Shown: piece by piece, positions 1 through 8,341 of the stretch
Layout: the number at the start of each line of letters is the position of its first letter
Numbering within the stretch: the first letter of the stretch is position 1
Assembly: GCA_029027265.1 (NCBI GenBank)
Contig: CP093061.1
Coordinates: 744,001-808,000 of the forward strand
DNA: 64,000 bases
Source: Sulfurospirillum_A sp029027265
Lineage (GTDB): Bacteria > Campylobacterota > Campylobacteria > Campylobacterales > Sulfurospirillaceae
Reading direction: 5' to 3'
Notes under the pieces: model-generated
Databases searched by the model: none
What the model was told of the DNA's origin: nothing
Seen by the model: only the letters and a program-made list of their open reading frames with translations
Program-made: the position numbers and the translations under genes

Positions 1-576
1 ATCGTCTGAGTAAGCTGCTTGAATAATTAAAGCTGCTTGAGTATTTTCTTTTAACTCTGTTTGTATTGTTTCTAAGCTTAGGGTTTTTATGATTACAATA
101 TTATCATTTACACTAAAAGAGTAGTTTATACTTGTTGTTATTATGTCATTGTTTCCAAAGAAGAAATTATATAGTTTACATTTCTTTTTATCACTATAAA
201 ATAAAGGACATATTTTCAAGATAAATTTTTGAAACCAATTGTTTAGTTTGATTGGTTTTGGGTTTATTAGTTTTAAACTCTTTACATGTAAAGAGTATAT
301 TCCTGTTTTTAAATTCTCATTTGGAATAAAGACTAAAGTGTTTTTATCTTTAATACTAATTGCACCATCTATGTTTTTATTATCAATTCCAAGTTGAACT
401 GTATTTGATGTTAAAGATGAAGAGACTATTGGGTTATTAAATGTTATTTGTATTTGTACATCACTTTTTACATTAGTTGCATCTTTTTGAGGAACTAGTA
501 GTGTTGTATGGTTATTTGCATAAACACTTAGTGAGAGAAAACATAAAATAATGAATTTAGTAAGTATATTTAACAT
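1..576 (-). CDS. Secreted protein with N-terminal bacterial Ig-like (Big_5) domain, partial
   Basis: The gene starts at the ATG at 576 and runs off the left edge of the window, so only the first 192 codons are visible. Residues 1-20 (MLNILTKFIILCFLSLSVYA) look like a signal peptide. Residues 25-100 have the pattern of the SbsA-type Ig-like fold (Big_5): a 'P..ATNV..D..I.I.FN.P' opening, a 'TV.L' strand and 'LVFIPNENLKTG.Y'. Such domains are common in surface or periplasmic proteins; the function is unknown. The start is favoured by the signal peptide directly after it. A perfect 20-bp palindrome (277-296) lies inside the gene and encodes Ser-Leu-His-Val-Lys. The fold call is by pattern only. 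Confidence 0.65.
   Translation of the reverse strand, partial: MLNILTKFIILCFLSLSVYANNHTTLLVPQKDATNVKSDVQIQITFNNPIVSSSLTSNTVQLGIDNKNIDGAISIKDKNTLVFIPNENLKTGIYSLHVKSLKLINPKPIKLNNWFQKFILKICPLFYSDKKKCKLYNFFFGNNDIITTSINYSFSVNDNIVIIKTLSLETIQTELKENTQAALIIQAAYSDD
277..296. repeat. Best copy of a dispersed palindrome family, core TACATGTA
   Basis: ACTCTTTACATGTAAAGAGT is a perfect 20-bp palindrome. Core TACATGTA copies start at 283, 3259, 3631, 4829, 8408, 8678, 8759, 9462, 9579, 11053, 11297, 19178, 20210, 21308, 26670, 31717, 31834, 31840, 34311, 34570, 36206, 40094, 46655, 52536, 53472, 53737, 54898, 55916, 59544 and 59567. Most (about 24 of 30) fit YTACATGTAR, often CTTTACATGTAGAG or its half-symmetric variants. 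Every copy found lies inside a coding region. The list was made by eye and may miss a copy. Confidence 0.9.
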
Positions 577-950
577 TTTTTATAGCCTTATTATTAGAAT
601 TGACTGATATTATCATGCTTGATGTTAAATATTACTTAATAATTTTACAATTCACACTCTTTCTGATATACCTTTAAAGGGTATAGTATGACAGCAACAA
701 TCTTACACAAAACTAATGATAACGGTTTCATATTAGTGAAAAGTTTCTCTGAAAAAAGGTTATGAAAGAAGACTATTTATGCTCTATTTGCTTTAAAAAT
801 TCATTTATTAAGAAAATATTGCTATAATTCGTCGCTTTATAAAACGCTTTGTTAGGCTTTTTATGGAGTTTAAACACATTTTAATCCTTTTTGCTAACTA
901 GCAATTTGGGTTATATTAAGTAGAATTCAAATAAGTAAGGGTTACATCGA
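577..950. other. Intergenic region between divergent genes
   Basis: This stretch separates the divergent genes at 576 and 951. It holds a TATAAT -10 match at 823-828 and a second AT-rich -10-like stretch near 912. A possible 25-codon open frame begins at an ATG near 688 after an AAAGGG; I cannot identify it and it may be chance. A short hairpin (TTGCT-AACT-AGCAA) lies near 889-902. No RNA gene was recognised. Confidence 0.5.
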
Positions 951-2117
951 ATGAAAGCATTAAGTTTTGAGGGAAGTGGTTTTGAGTATTTTAAGATATG
1001 GATAGTAAATATACTATTGACTATCATAACATTTGGAATTTATTATCCATGGGCAAAAGTAAGAAACAATCGTTATTTTTATGCTAATAGCATATTTAAT
1101 GAAAGAAACTTTGAGTATCATGCAACAGGTAAACGTCTTTTTATTGGCTATTTGATTGCAATAGTGCTTTTTATCATATATCAAGTTGTATCTAGGTTTT
1201 TTCCATTGGCATCTATTGGCCTAGCAGTAGTGTTTGCCGTGGCGGTTCCTTGGTTGATTTGGCGAAGTATGAAGTTTAATATGAATGTAACAAGTTTTAA
1301 CAATGTAAAATTTAAATTTATTGGAAAACTAAGCCAATCATATATAATATTTCTTTTATATCCTATTTTGTTTTTTGTTTTTATTGGTGTAGCGTTAGTA
1401 GGAATGGTATATCTGAATAGTGGGCTAGTAATGGGGATTGGAATGGTATTTTTTGTGGCATTGCAGTTGTTTTTTGTAGCATATATAAGTGTAAAAAAGA
1501 ACTCTTACATAATAAACTCTTCTTTATATGGACAAGGAAAATTTAGTACTGATTTAGAAATGAAAAAGTTTCTAAAAATTCTTATTAAAGCTACTTGTAT
1601 TAATTTACTTTTACTTTTATTTGTAGGGGCTGCATTTATTGGAACCGCTTTAATCTATATTAGTGTTGAAGAGATAGAAATACTAAAAAATATTCACTTG
1701 TATAAAGAGAATTCAGAAGTGTTGAATAATATTTTCATATCTATGGCACCTCTTCTTTTTGTTATGTATACTTTAATGATAGTTTCAGGGTTTATAACAA
1801 CGGCATACTATACAGTAAGAACAAGAGAGTATATTTTTGATAATACAATGTTAGATGACAAGATAGAGTTCACTTCGAGCCTTAAGTTCATTAAATTAGC
1901 TTTTTTAATACTAACAAATTTTCTAGTTATTGTCATTACTTTTGGACTTGCAATCCCTTGGGCAAAAGTTAGGCTTACGAGATATACGCTTGAAAATACT
2001 CATATATCATCAAATGAAGATTTGACAGTGTATATAAATGAAATACAAAACAAAGAATCAGCAGTTGGTGAAGAGATTGGTGATGTATTTGATGTTGATT
2101 TAGGGTTAGCTATATAA
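951..2117 (+). CDS. DUF898 (YjgN-like) multi-pass membrane protein
   Basis: The 388-residue protein has about six hydrophobic segments. The DUF898 hallmark appears twice: near residues 22-45 (ITFGIYYPWAKVRNNRY) and near residues 325-350 (ITFGLAIPWAKVRLTRY). This internal duplication is typical of the YjgN family, whose function is not established. The stop is followed after two bases by the ATG of the M48 peptidase gene, so the two are surely co-transcribed; the pairing suggests a shared role at the inner membrane. An AAGGG 9 nt upstream supports the start. The family call is firm and the function is unknown. Confidence 0.8.
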   Translation: MKALSFEGSGFEYFKIWIVNILLTIITFGIYYPWAKVRNNRYFYANSIFNERNFEYHATGKRLFIGYLIAIVLFIIYQVVSRFFPLASIGLAVVFAVAVPWLIWRSMKFNMNVTSFNNVKFKFIGKLSQSYIIFLLYPILFFVFIGVALVGMVYLNSGLVMGIGMVFFVALQLFFVAYISVKKNSYIINSSLYGQGKFSTDLEMKKFLKILIKATCINLLLLLFVGAAFIGTALIYISVEEIEILKNIHLYKENSEVLNNIFISMAPLLFVMYTLMIVSGFITTAYYTVRTREYIFDNTMLDDKIEFTSSLKFIKLAFLILTNFLVIVITFGLAIPWAKVRLTRYTLENTHISSNEDLTVYINEIQNKESAVGEEIGDVFDVDLGLAI

Positions 2118-2119
2118 AC

Positions 2120-3193
2120 ATGATTGAAGGAATATTATATAAAGTAAGAAGTGCTAAAAGTGAAAAGGTAGTACTTCTGACCTCAGGCAATCTTTTTTAT
2201 ATTAAAACTGTAGATAATATTCTTAGTAGAGGAGATATAGCTACTTTGGTTATATCTTCTAGACTAGGAAATATTGAAAGAAAAATCACTCTTGATGATG
2301 GTTCTGTTTTTGCTACAAAAGACAATGATGCTGTTGATAAGTTACTTTTAGAAACTATAAAAAAAAGAAGTATTTTACATAAACTAGAAACAAATGGTTT
2401 TTTGATAGTTGCTTCTATATTTTTTGTGATTTTATTCTCTTTTTCTTTTTTAAAATGGGGAGTGCCCTCAATAAGCAAAAAAATAGCACATGCTTTACCA
2501 AATGAAGTTAATAATGTAATTTCAGAAAATACATTAGAATTATTTGATAATTATATATTTAAACCAAGCCAACTATCTTCCTCTAGAAAAGATGAAATTG
2601 AAACTGCATTTAAGCAGCATCTTTTGCCTCTTATCCAAAAAGAGGAGGGGATGAGTTATAAAATACACTTTCGTTTGCTTAAAGAAGGTGAGGAGTCTAT
2701 GGCTAATGCTTTTGCTCTACCAAATGGAAATATAATTTTGACAGATAAGTTTGTACAACTAAGTAACAATCAAAATGAGATAAGTTCTATAATTTTACAT
2801 GAAATAGGTCATGTGAAAGAGCGACATGGTTTACAACGGTTGATTCAAGGTAGTTTTATAGCAGTAACCATTATGTTTATATCAGGTGATAGTACTGCTT
2901 TAGTAGATATGGGCATAGGACTGGGAACTCTATTTTTAACAAGTAATTATTCAAGAGACCATGAATTAGAAGCAGATTTATTCGCTTTTAAAAAGATGTT
3001 AGTAGCTAAAATAGACCCAGATAATTTTGTAAATATCATGAATAGAATTACAAATAACATACCAACAAAACACAATAAAGGAAAAGATATCATAGGCTAT
3101 ATATCTTCACACCCTGATACAAAATACCGCTTAGAGATAGCAATGCAGTATAGCCAATGCTTTAAAGAGGGTCTAAGTAAGTGTGAAAATTAA
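2120..3193 (+). CDS. M48-family membrane metallopeptidase
   Basis: This 357-residue protein has one membrane segment near residues 94-112 and a zinc-peptidase domain behind it. The motif ILHEIGHVKERHG (His227 and His231 as zinc ligands, Glu228 catalytic) and the downstream SRDHELEAD (acidic ligand near residue 282) are those of M48 peptidases such as HtpX, Oma1 and BepA. Residues 1-90 are a cytoplasmic domain I do not recognise. It follows the DUF898 gene with a 2-nt gap. The likely role is inner-membrane or periplasmic protein quality control; the substrate is unknown. Confidence 0.85.
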   Translation: MIEGILYKVRSAKSEKVVLLTSGNLFYIKTVDNILSRGDIATLVISSRLGNIERKITLDDGSVFATKDNDAVDKLLLETIKKRSILHKLETNGFLIVASIFFVILFSFSFLKWGVPSISKKIAHALPNEVNNVISENTLELFDNYIFKPSQLSSSRKDEIETAFKQHLLPLIQKEEGMSYKIHFRLLKEGEESMANAFALPNGNIILTDKFVQLSNNQNEISSIILHEIGHVKERHGLQRLIQGSFIAVTIMFISGDSTALVDMGIGLGTLFLTSNYSRDHELEADLFAFKKMLVAKIDPDNFVNIMNRITNNIPTKHNKGKDIIGYISSHPDTKYRLEIAMQYSQCFKEGLSKCEN

Positions 3194-3224
3194 TAAGCAT
3201 CAGTTTAAAAATTAAAGAACAAGG

Positions 3225-3230
3225 TATAAT
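3225..3230 (+). promoter_or_regulatory. Likely -10 element before the PLP enzyme pair
   Basis: GGTATAATTTATAA lies 22-35 bases before the ATG at 3252 in a short AT-rich gap after the M48 gene. The TATAAT match is exact. No clear -35 is seen, as is usual for sigma-70 promoters in Campylobacterota. Confidence 0.5.
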
Positions 3231-3251
3231 TTATAAAAAATTAGGATTTTT

Positions 3252-4406
3252 ATGAGTTTACATGTAGAGACTAACTTGGCACATATACAAGATTTTGCAA
3301 CGCATCCAGATAAGCATGGAGCATCACACTTTCCCATTTATAATACAGGCACATTTGATCTGAAAAAGCAAAGTGGTGATGAAGTCTATGATTACACAAG
3401 AAGTGGCAATCCTACTCGTGAAGTTTTGGAAAACCTTTTTTCTCATGTAGAAAATGGAGCAGGGTGTGTTTGTACTCATACTGGTATTGCTGCTGTTGCA
3501 CTGCTGTTTGAGACAGTTTTAAAAGCCAACTCTCACGTTCTTGTAGAGGCAGATTGTTATGGTGGTACTTTTAGACTTTTGAAAATTTTTGAGGACAAAT
3601 ATAACGTTACGGTACACTTCAAAAACTTCTTACATGTAGAAGAGTTAGAAGAGGTTTTGAAGAATAATATTATTGATTTGGTTTTGTGTGAATCACCTAC
3701 AAATCCTGGGCTTAAAATCATAGATTTAGAGATGGTAGGTAAATTAAGCAAAAAGTATAACTCTCTTTTTGCAGTAGATAACTCTCTTGCTACTTTCATA
3801 AGCCAAAGACCACTTGATTTGGGAGCTGATTTTTCTCTGTTTTCAACAACTAAATATATATCAGGGCATGGAAGTGTAATAGCAGGGGCAATAGTTTCAA
3901 AAACAAAAGAACTAGCAAAGCAGATAGGTTTTTATGCAAATGCTCATGGTAGAAGTCAAAATCCTATGGATGTGTTTTTGATAAGCCTTGGGATTCCAAC
4001 TTTAAAGGTTCGCATGAAAGAGCATGAAAAAAACGCTATTGTGATTGCAGAGTTTTTGGAAAAGCAGAGTTACATAAACAGGGTTACATTTCCTGCGTTA
4101 AAATCTCATGCGCAGTATGAATTAGCAAAAAAACAGATGGATTTCATTCCTGGGCTTTTTTGTGCAGATTTTGAGAGTGTAGAACTAGCTGAGCAGTTTA
4201 TAGAAAAAACGAAAATATTTGGTGAAAAATGCTCTTTTGGAAGTCCAGATTCTCGCATAGAAATTCCTGCAAAAATTTCTCATGCTACTTTTAGTAAAGA
4301 AGAACTGGAAGCTATAGGTATTTTGGAAAGTACAGTTAGGTTTTCAATAGGCTTAGAAAATGTTGAAGATTTGATAAGCGACATTGTTCAGGCAATAGAT
4401 GTTTAA
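3252..4406 (+). CDS. Cys/Met-metabolism PLP enzyme (cystathionine beta/gamma-lyase or gamma-synthase type)
   Basis: This 384-residue, fold-type I PLP enzyme belongs to the trans-sulfuration family. It shows YDYTRSGNPTREVLE near residue 47, the ESPTNPG loop near 157 and the PLP lysine in STTKYISGH near 200. It should act in the cytoplasm on cystathionine, homoserine esters or related thioethers. It overlaps the next PLP enzyme by 8 nt, which implies a two-step methionine/cysteine pathway in one transcript. Lyase and synthase cannot be separated from motifs alone; the neighbouring Str2-like enzyme makes lyase more likely here. Two TACATGTA palindromes fall in it, one giving M-S-L-H-V-E at the very N-terminus. 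Confidence 0.8.
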   Translation: MSLHVETNLAHIQDFATHPDKHGASHFPIYNTGTFDLKKQSGDEVYDYTRSGNPTREVLENLFSHVENGAGCVCTHTGIAAVALLFETVLKANSHVLVEADCYGGTFRLLKIFEDKYNVTVHFKNFLHVEELEEVLKNNIIDLVLCESPTNPGLKIIDLEMVGKLSKKYNSLFAVDNSLATFISQRPLDLGADFSLFSTTKYISGHGSVIAGAIVSKTKELAKQIGFYANAHGRSQNPMDVFLISLGIPTLKVRMKEHEKNAIVIAEFLEKQSYINRVTFPALKSHAQYELAKKQMDFIPGLFCADFESVELAEQFIEKTKIFGEKCSFGSPDSRIEIPAKISHATFSKEELEAIGILESTVRFSIGLENVEDLISDIVQAIDV

Positions 4407-5790
4407 ACATGTGCCTTGTGGTGAGACTATTCCTGTAGACAATGTACATGCAGTCTCAGTTTCTATTCCAACTTTTAAAGATATTGTATCTTATGAAGAA
4501 GGAAAAAACAGTAAAATAAAGAGTGGTTATCCTCGTTTTGTACTTCATCCGTATCTTAAAAAAATGGCTTTACACTTAGAGAAAAAGTATGCCATAGATG
4601 AAAAACAAGAGGTAGTTTTAGTAAGCTCTCAAGACTTTGCAAATCTTATTATTGAAAAATACCATATAAAACAAAAAGTAGATTTCAAAGAAAATTTTGG
4701 TGTGGTTTTAATTCAAAAAGAGACCAATGAGTTACAGAGTGTTCTACGTTTTATTCAACATGTTGGGTGTAATCTCTCTTCTCGTTTTGCTCAAGAGTAT
4801 TTGTATAAAAAAGGTTTAATTAACTCTTTACATGTAGAGAAGTTAGCTCACCACAAAGATGCCAAAAAAGAGGTTTTACAGACTCTTGTCCATGCTTATC
4901 AAAAGAAGAGTATTCATTTAAGCACTTCAGGAATGAATGCTATGTATACAGTTTTAAAAACAGTTCAAAAAATACAAAGTGGTATGGTCATTCAGCTTGG
5001 CTGGCTCTATCTTGATAGTATGACTCTTATAGAGGAGTATGATTCTAAAATTTTTTATGATGTTATGGATTTGAAATTAGTTGATAATTTTTTACAAAAT
5101 TGCAGTAAAAAAATATCTTGTATAGTGACTGAAGTTCCAACGAATCCATTGCTTCAAAGTGTAGATTTGAAAGAGTTAAAAAGAATTTGCATAAAATATA
5201 ATATAGCTTTGGTCGTAGATTCTACTTTTGCAACGGCATATACGAAGATAGAAGAAGCTGATATATTAATAGAATCACTTACAAAGTTTGCATGTGGGAA
5301 TGCAGATGTTTTAATGGGTTGTTTCATTTTAAATGACAGATATGCAAAATATGAAGAGCTATTCACAAAAGATTTAGATAAACCATATATAAAAGATATC
5401 CAAAGACTTGCTTTTGAAATAAGAGGTTATGAAACAAGAGTAAAAAAAGCAAATAAAAACAGAGAAGAATTGGTACGGTTTTTAGAGCAGAAGAGTTATG
5501 TGAAAAAAGTTTATCATTCACCTTTAAGTGCTGTTATATCAGTTGTTTTCAATATGCCTTTTGAAAAAGTATATGATACTTTGAACTTTCATAAGGGTCC
5601 AAGTTTAGGAACAGAATTCACCCTGTTAATGCCCTATGTTTACTTGGCTCATTATGATTTGATTACGTCTAATGTGGGAAGAGAGCTTTTAAAAGCGAAT
5701 AAAATACCAATAGAGTTGATTAGAATTTCTATAGGAGTTGAAGATATAAAAATGATAAAAGAGGAATTTAATAAGCTAGATTATATTTAA
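4399..5790 (+). CDS. Str2-type cystathionine gamma-synthase-like PLP enzyme
   Basis: The protein has 463 residues, about 80 more than classical MetB. The N-terminal 130 residues carry CGETIPVDNVHAVSVSIPT and GYPRFVLHPYL, a pattern I recall from fungal Str2-type cystathionine gamma-synthases. The PLP domain follows from about residue 170 (HLSTSGMNAMY), with the PLP lysine in ESLTKFACG near residue 297. The predicted reaction joins cysteine to an activated homoserine to make cystathionine. Its first codons overlap the end of the upstream PLP enzyme. One TACATGTA copy encodes S-L-H-V-E. The family is fairly sure; substrate specificity is inferred. Confidence 0.7.
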   Translation: MFKHVPCGETIPVDNVHAVSVSIPTFKDIVSYEEGKNSKIKSGYPRFVLHPYLKKMALHLEKKYAIDEKQEVVLVSSQDFANLIIEKYHIKQKVDFKENFGVVLIQKETNELQSVLRFIQHVGCNLSSRFAQEYLYKKGLINSLHVEKLAHHKDAKKEVLQTLVHAYQKKSIHLSTSGMNAMYTVLKTVQKIQSGMVIQLGWLYLDSMTLIEEYDSKIFYDVMDLKLVDNFLQNCSKKISCIVTEVPTNPLLQSVDLKELKRICIKYNIALVVDSTFATAYTKIEEADILIESLTKFACGNADVLMGCFILNDRYAKYEELFTKDLDKPYIKDIQRLAFEIRGYETRVKKANKNREELVRFLEQKSYVKKVYHSPLSAVISVVFNMPFEKVYDTLNFHKGPSLGTEFTLLMPYVYLAHYDLITSNVGRELLKANKIPIELIRISIGVEDIKMIKEEFNKLDYI

Positions 5791-5800
5791 TTTAATGTAC

Positions 5801-5806
5801 TATAAT
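5801..5806 (+). promoter_or_regulatory. Likely -10 element of the motor operon
   Basis: TATAAT lies 25 bases before the ATG at 5831, in the 40-bp gap after the PLP enzyme gene. AAAGGA at 5819-5824 is the ribosome-binding site. Confidence 0.5.
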
Positions 5807-5830
5807 TTAACTTTGAATTAAAGGATATTT

Positions 5831-6610
5831 ATGAGTGAAATTTATCTTTATGATTTTATAGAGACTAAACCAACTAATTGTTTTATAAAAGTTTTATATC
5901 TTCTTTTTATGCCTTTTGCTATTTTTATGATTATAGTCGCTGGTTTTATGGATTGGATTCCTTTTAGGGTTGAAATTCATAGTATTATTATGATTGGGAC
6001 TATATTTATAATATATCTTTTTTTCTTAAAACATAACGCTTTTTATGCCTCTTGTAAATTCATGCAAGATATAACTAACTTCAAAAAAGGGTTAAGTGAT
6101 TATATACGGAAAAATCTTTTGGTGATAGGACAAACTCAAAAAGCAAATGCTTCTTATGATGATTTTGTAAAAGAGTACACAACTGATTTAAGAAATGAAA
6201 ACTTCTCTTCGGTTGCTGCTGGTATCTTTCCTACGCTTGGTATCTTAGGTACTTTTATCTCAATAGCTATTTCTATGCCTGACTTTTCTTCTCAAACTTC
6301 AGCTGTTTTAGAACGTGAAATATCACTTCTACTTGGTGGTGTTGGAACGGCTTTTTATGTTTCTATATATGGTATATTTTTATCAATATGGTGGATACTC
6401 TTTGATAAAACTGGGTTAAGTTCATTTGAAAAAGTAGTGAATGTTACCAAAGAAAATACAAAAGAACAGTTTTGGAATAAAGAAGAGATAGAACAAACTT
6501 ATTTTCAAAAAAGTATGGAAAATTTTGAAAAACTAAATCAGGTATTTCACAATTTTGCTCAAGATGAATTGATAGAGAGTATGAATAAAAACTCTAGTCC
6601 AAAGAGTTGA
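5831..6610 (+). CDS. MotA/TolQ/ExbB-family proton channel (ZorA-like)
   Basis: The 259-residue reading frame has two N-terminal membrane segments (about 20-42 and 50-70) and a second pair around residues 130-195. The MotA/TolQ signature there is IFPTLGILGTFISIA followed by LLGGVGTAFYVSIYG. The partner at 7087 has MotB/OmpA features, so the pair should form a proton-driven stator-like motor across the inner membrane. The frame stops one base before the next ATG. Removing one A from the A5 run at 6587-6591 joins it in frame to the 6612 frame (..SMNKTLVQRVEMFEQ..) as one channel with a long helical tail. A frameshifted single gene is therefore likely. Confidence 0.75.
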   Translation: MSEIYLYDFIETKPTNCFIKVLYLLFMPFAIFMIIVAGFMDWIPFRVEIHSIIMIGTIFIIYLFFLKHNAFYASCKFMQDITNFKKGLSDYIRKNLLVIGQTQKANASYDDFVKEYTTDLRNENFSSVAAGIFPTLGILGTFISIAISMPDFSSQTSAVLEREISLLLGGVGTAFYVSIYGIFLSIWWILFDKTGLSSFEKVVNVTKENTKEQFWNKEEIEQTYFQKSMENFEKLNQVFHNFAQDELIESMNKNSSPKS

Positions 6611-6611
6611 A

Positions 6612-7085
6612 ATGTTTGAACAAATCATAACTCACGAACAAAAAGCAGTACAGAGTGCTACAGTACAGATGAATGATAGTATTAAAACTATGAATTTAGC
6701 TCAAAATGCCAATGAACAGATTGCCTTAGATTTTAAAGAGATGTTATTACAGTTTAAAGATGCATCTTCGAAGATTGAACAGAGTGCTTTATCTCTTGGA
6801 AAAATCTCAAATTCACTTAAAATAAAAGATGAAAGTTTAATTCAAATTGCAGACTCTCTAAATAGTATAAAAGCAGAAAATATAGAAAAAATCCACAAAT
6901 CTATAGTAAAAAACTTTGAAGTTATGAAAAAAGATACAGACCAAATTGGCTGGGCTTTTAATTCATATTTAAATGAATTTGATGAAAAATTTGGCAATAA
7001 ACTGAAAGATACAATACTAACAATTGATGATGAAGTAACAAAGATAGTAAGTTCTTTGAAACAAGTTAAAAAACTAGAGAATTAA
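6612..7085 (+). CDS. Helical tail protein, probably the 3' part of the MotA-like gene
   Basis: These 157 residues are mainly long, polar, heptad-like helices (for example ALSLGKISNSLKIKDESLI) with no membrane segment or known domain. ZorA-type channels carry a long cytoplasmic helical tail after the channel domain, which is what this would be if the frame joins the upstream gene through the A5 run at 6587-6591. The ribosome-binding site is weak (AAAGAG). If independent, it would be a soluble coiled-coil accessory of the motor. The MotB-like gene starts one base after its stop. Confidence 0.6.
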   Translation: MFEQIITHEQKAVQSATVQMNDSIKTMNLAQNANEQIALDFKEMLLQFKDASSKIEQSALSLGKISNSLKIKDESLIQIADSLNSIKAENIEKIHKSIVKNFEVMKKDTDQIGWAFNSYLNEFDEKFGNKLKDTILTIDDEVTKIVSSLKQVKKLEN

Positions 7086-7086
7086 A

Positions 7087-8223
7087 ATGTATAAAAATAC
7101 AAAAAACAGAGAAGAAGCAGGAAATTTTTGGATTTCTTATGCTGATTTAATGGCTGGATTGCTTTTTGTTTTTATACTTCTTGTGGGGGCTATTGTTATC
7201 AAGTATGTTTTTATACAGACTGATTTACAAGCCATAAGAACAGATTTACAAAAAGAGAAAGAGGCATTGGGTCTTAGCGAAGATGCTTTGAGCCAAAAGA
7301 AAAAACGACTTGAGCTTATAAAATCAAAACTGCAAAATGTACAACAAGAAAATCTTCATCTCTCTTTTGAATTAAACAGTGCAAAAAAACGACTTAATAT
7401 GCTAGGAAGTGAGCTTAAAAGCACTCAAACAGCCAAAGAAGACTTAGATAGTTATATAGCAACAAAGATAGAAGAAATAGCTCTAAACAAAGAGGAAATT
7501 CAAAAACTAAAAGATTTACTTTTTGAGTATGATTTGAGAAAAAAAGAGTTAAAAACACTCAATGAAAACTTTGCCCTAGACATAGAAAAAAACACTCATA
7601 CACTCACTCTAAAAGATGAAGAGTTAGCACAGCTAGAAAATGTACTTTTGGTTAAAAGTAAAGAGCATCAAGCTTTAGTTGAAGAGCTTGATATAACAAA
7701 AGTAAAAATCAAAAGTTTAACAGGAATTAGAATAAAAGTCATTTCAAAATTAAAAGAGAAACTTGGTCGTAATATAGACATAGACAAAGATAGCGGAGCT
7801 ATAAGATTTAGTTCAAACATACTTTTTGAACAAAATAGTTTTATGCTCAAAGAGAGTGCTAAAAAAGAGTTGAGCAGTGTACTTCAAAAGTATATCAATA
7901 CACTTTTATTAGATGATGAAATAAAACAGTACATTGACCAAATCACCATTGAAGGTTATACAAACTCTGATGGAACGTATTTATATAATTTACAACTTTC
8001 TCAGAAAAGAGCTTTAGAAGTTATGAAATTTTTGTATGTCAAATACCCTAAAAACGAACAACTTTTTAGGCAATATGTAAGTGCAAGTGGAAGATCATAT
8101 GCAAATGCAATATTAAGCAAAGATGGAAAAGAAAACAAAGATGCCTCAAGAAGAATTGAGATAAAATTTAGGATAAAAAATGAAAAAGCCATTGCAGAAC
8201 TCGAAAAGTTTTTGGCAAGATGA
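7087..8223 (+). CDS. MotB-like / OmpA-domain stator protein (ZorB-like)
   Basis: This 378-residue protein begins with the MotB-type plug-and-helix NFWISYADLMAGLLFVFILL (residues 13-32). Its aspartate in the YADLM context is the expected proton-carrying residue. A long coiled coil follows at residues 45-210. The C-terminal OmpA-like peptidoglycan-binding domain (about 235-370) includes TIEGYTNSDGTYLYNLQLSQ and ASRRIEIKF. It should pair with the MotA-like channel to form an ion-driven inner-membrane motor anchored to peptidoglycan. This is the ZorAB arrangement, but no ZorC, ZorD or ZorE gene is present. Flagellar MotB is less likely given the long coiled coil and lack of flagellar neighbours. 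Confidence 0.85.
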   Translation: MYKNTKNREEAGNFWISYADLMAGLLFVFILLVGAIVIKYVFIQTDLQAIRTDLQKEKEALGLSEDALSQKKKRLELIKSKLQNVQQENLHLSFELNSAKKRLNMLGSELKSTQTAKEDLDSYIATKIEEIALNKEEIQKLKDLLFEYDLRKKELKTLNENFALDIEKNTHTLTLKDEELAQLENVLLVKSKEHQALVEELDITKVKIKSLTGIRIKVISKLKEKLGRNIDIDKDSGAIRFSSNILFEQNSFMLKESAKKELSSVLQKYINTLLLDDEIKQYIDQITIEGYTNSDGTYLYNLQLSQKRALEVMKFLYVKYPKNEQLFRQYVSASGRSYANAILSKDGKENKDASRRIEIKFRIKNEKAIAELEKFLAR

Positions 8224-8341
8224 TATTGTCTTAAAAACAATAACTCAGAGAAAATGGATAGAGTATTTAGTGAAAAAAAAGACAATAGCACACGGTAAGT
8301 TTTCAAGTAAGCTTATGAGGTCACTGAAAAAAATATTTTGA
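8180..8341 (+). CDS. Possible small basic protein overlapping the stator gene
   Basis: A 53-codon frame starts at an ATG inside the end of the MotB-like gene (44-nt overlap) and ends one base before the convergent YgjP-like gene. AGGA about 8 nt upstream resembles other ribosome sites here, and it fills the gap exactly. The product is rich in Lys and Trp (QRKWIEYLVKKKTIAHGKFS..) and matches nothing I know. It could be chance reading. Confidence 0.35.
   Translation: MKKPLQNSKSFWQDDIVLKTITQRKWIEYLVKKKTIAHGKFSSKLMRSLKKIF

Noticed and set aside
5831..8223. A complete Zorya defence system
   Set aside because: Only ZorA- and ZorB-like genes are present; the next genes are YgjP-like, dnaJ and metabolism, with no helicase or nuclease.
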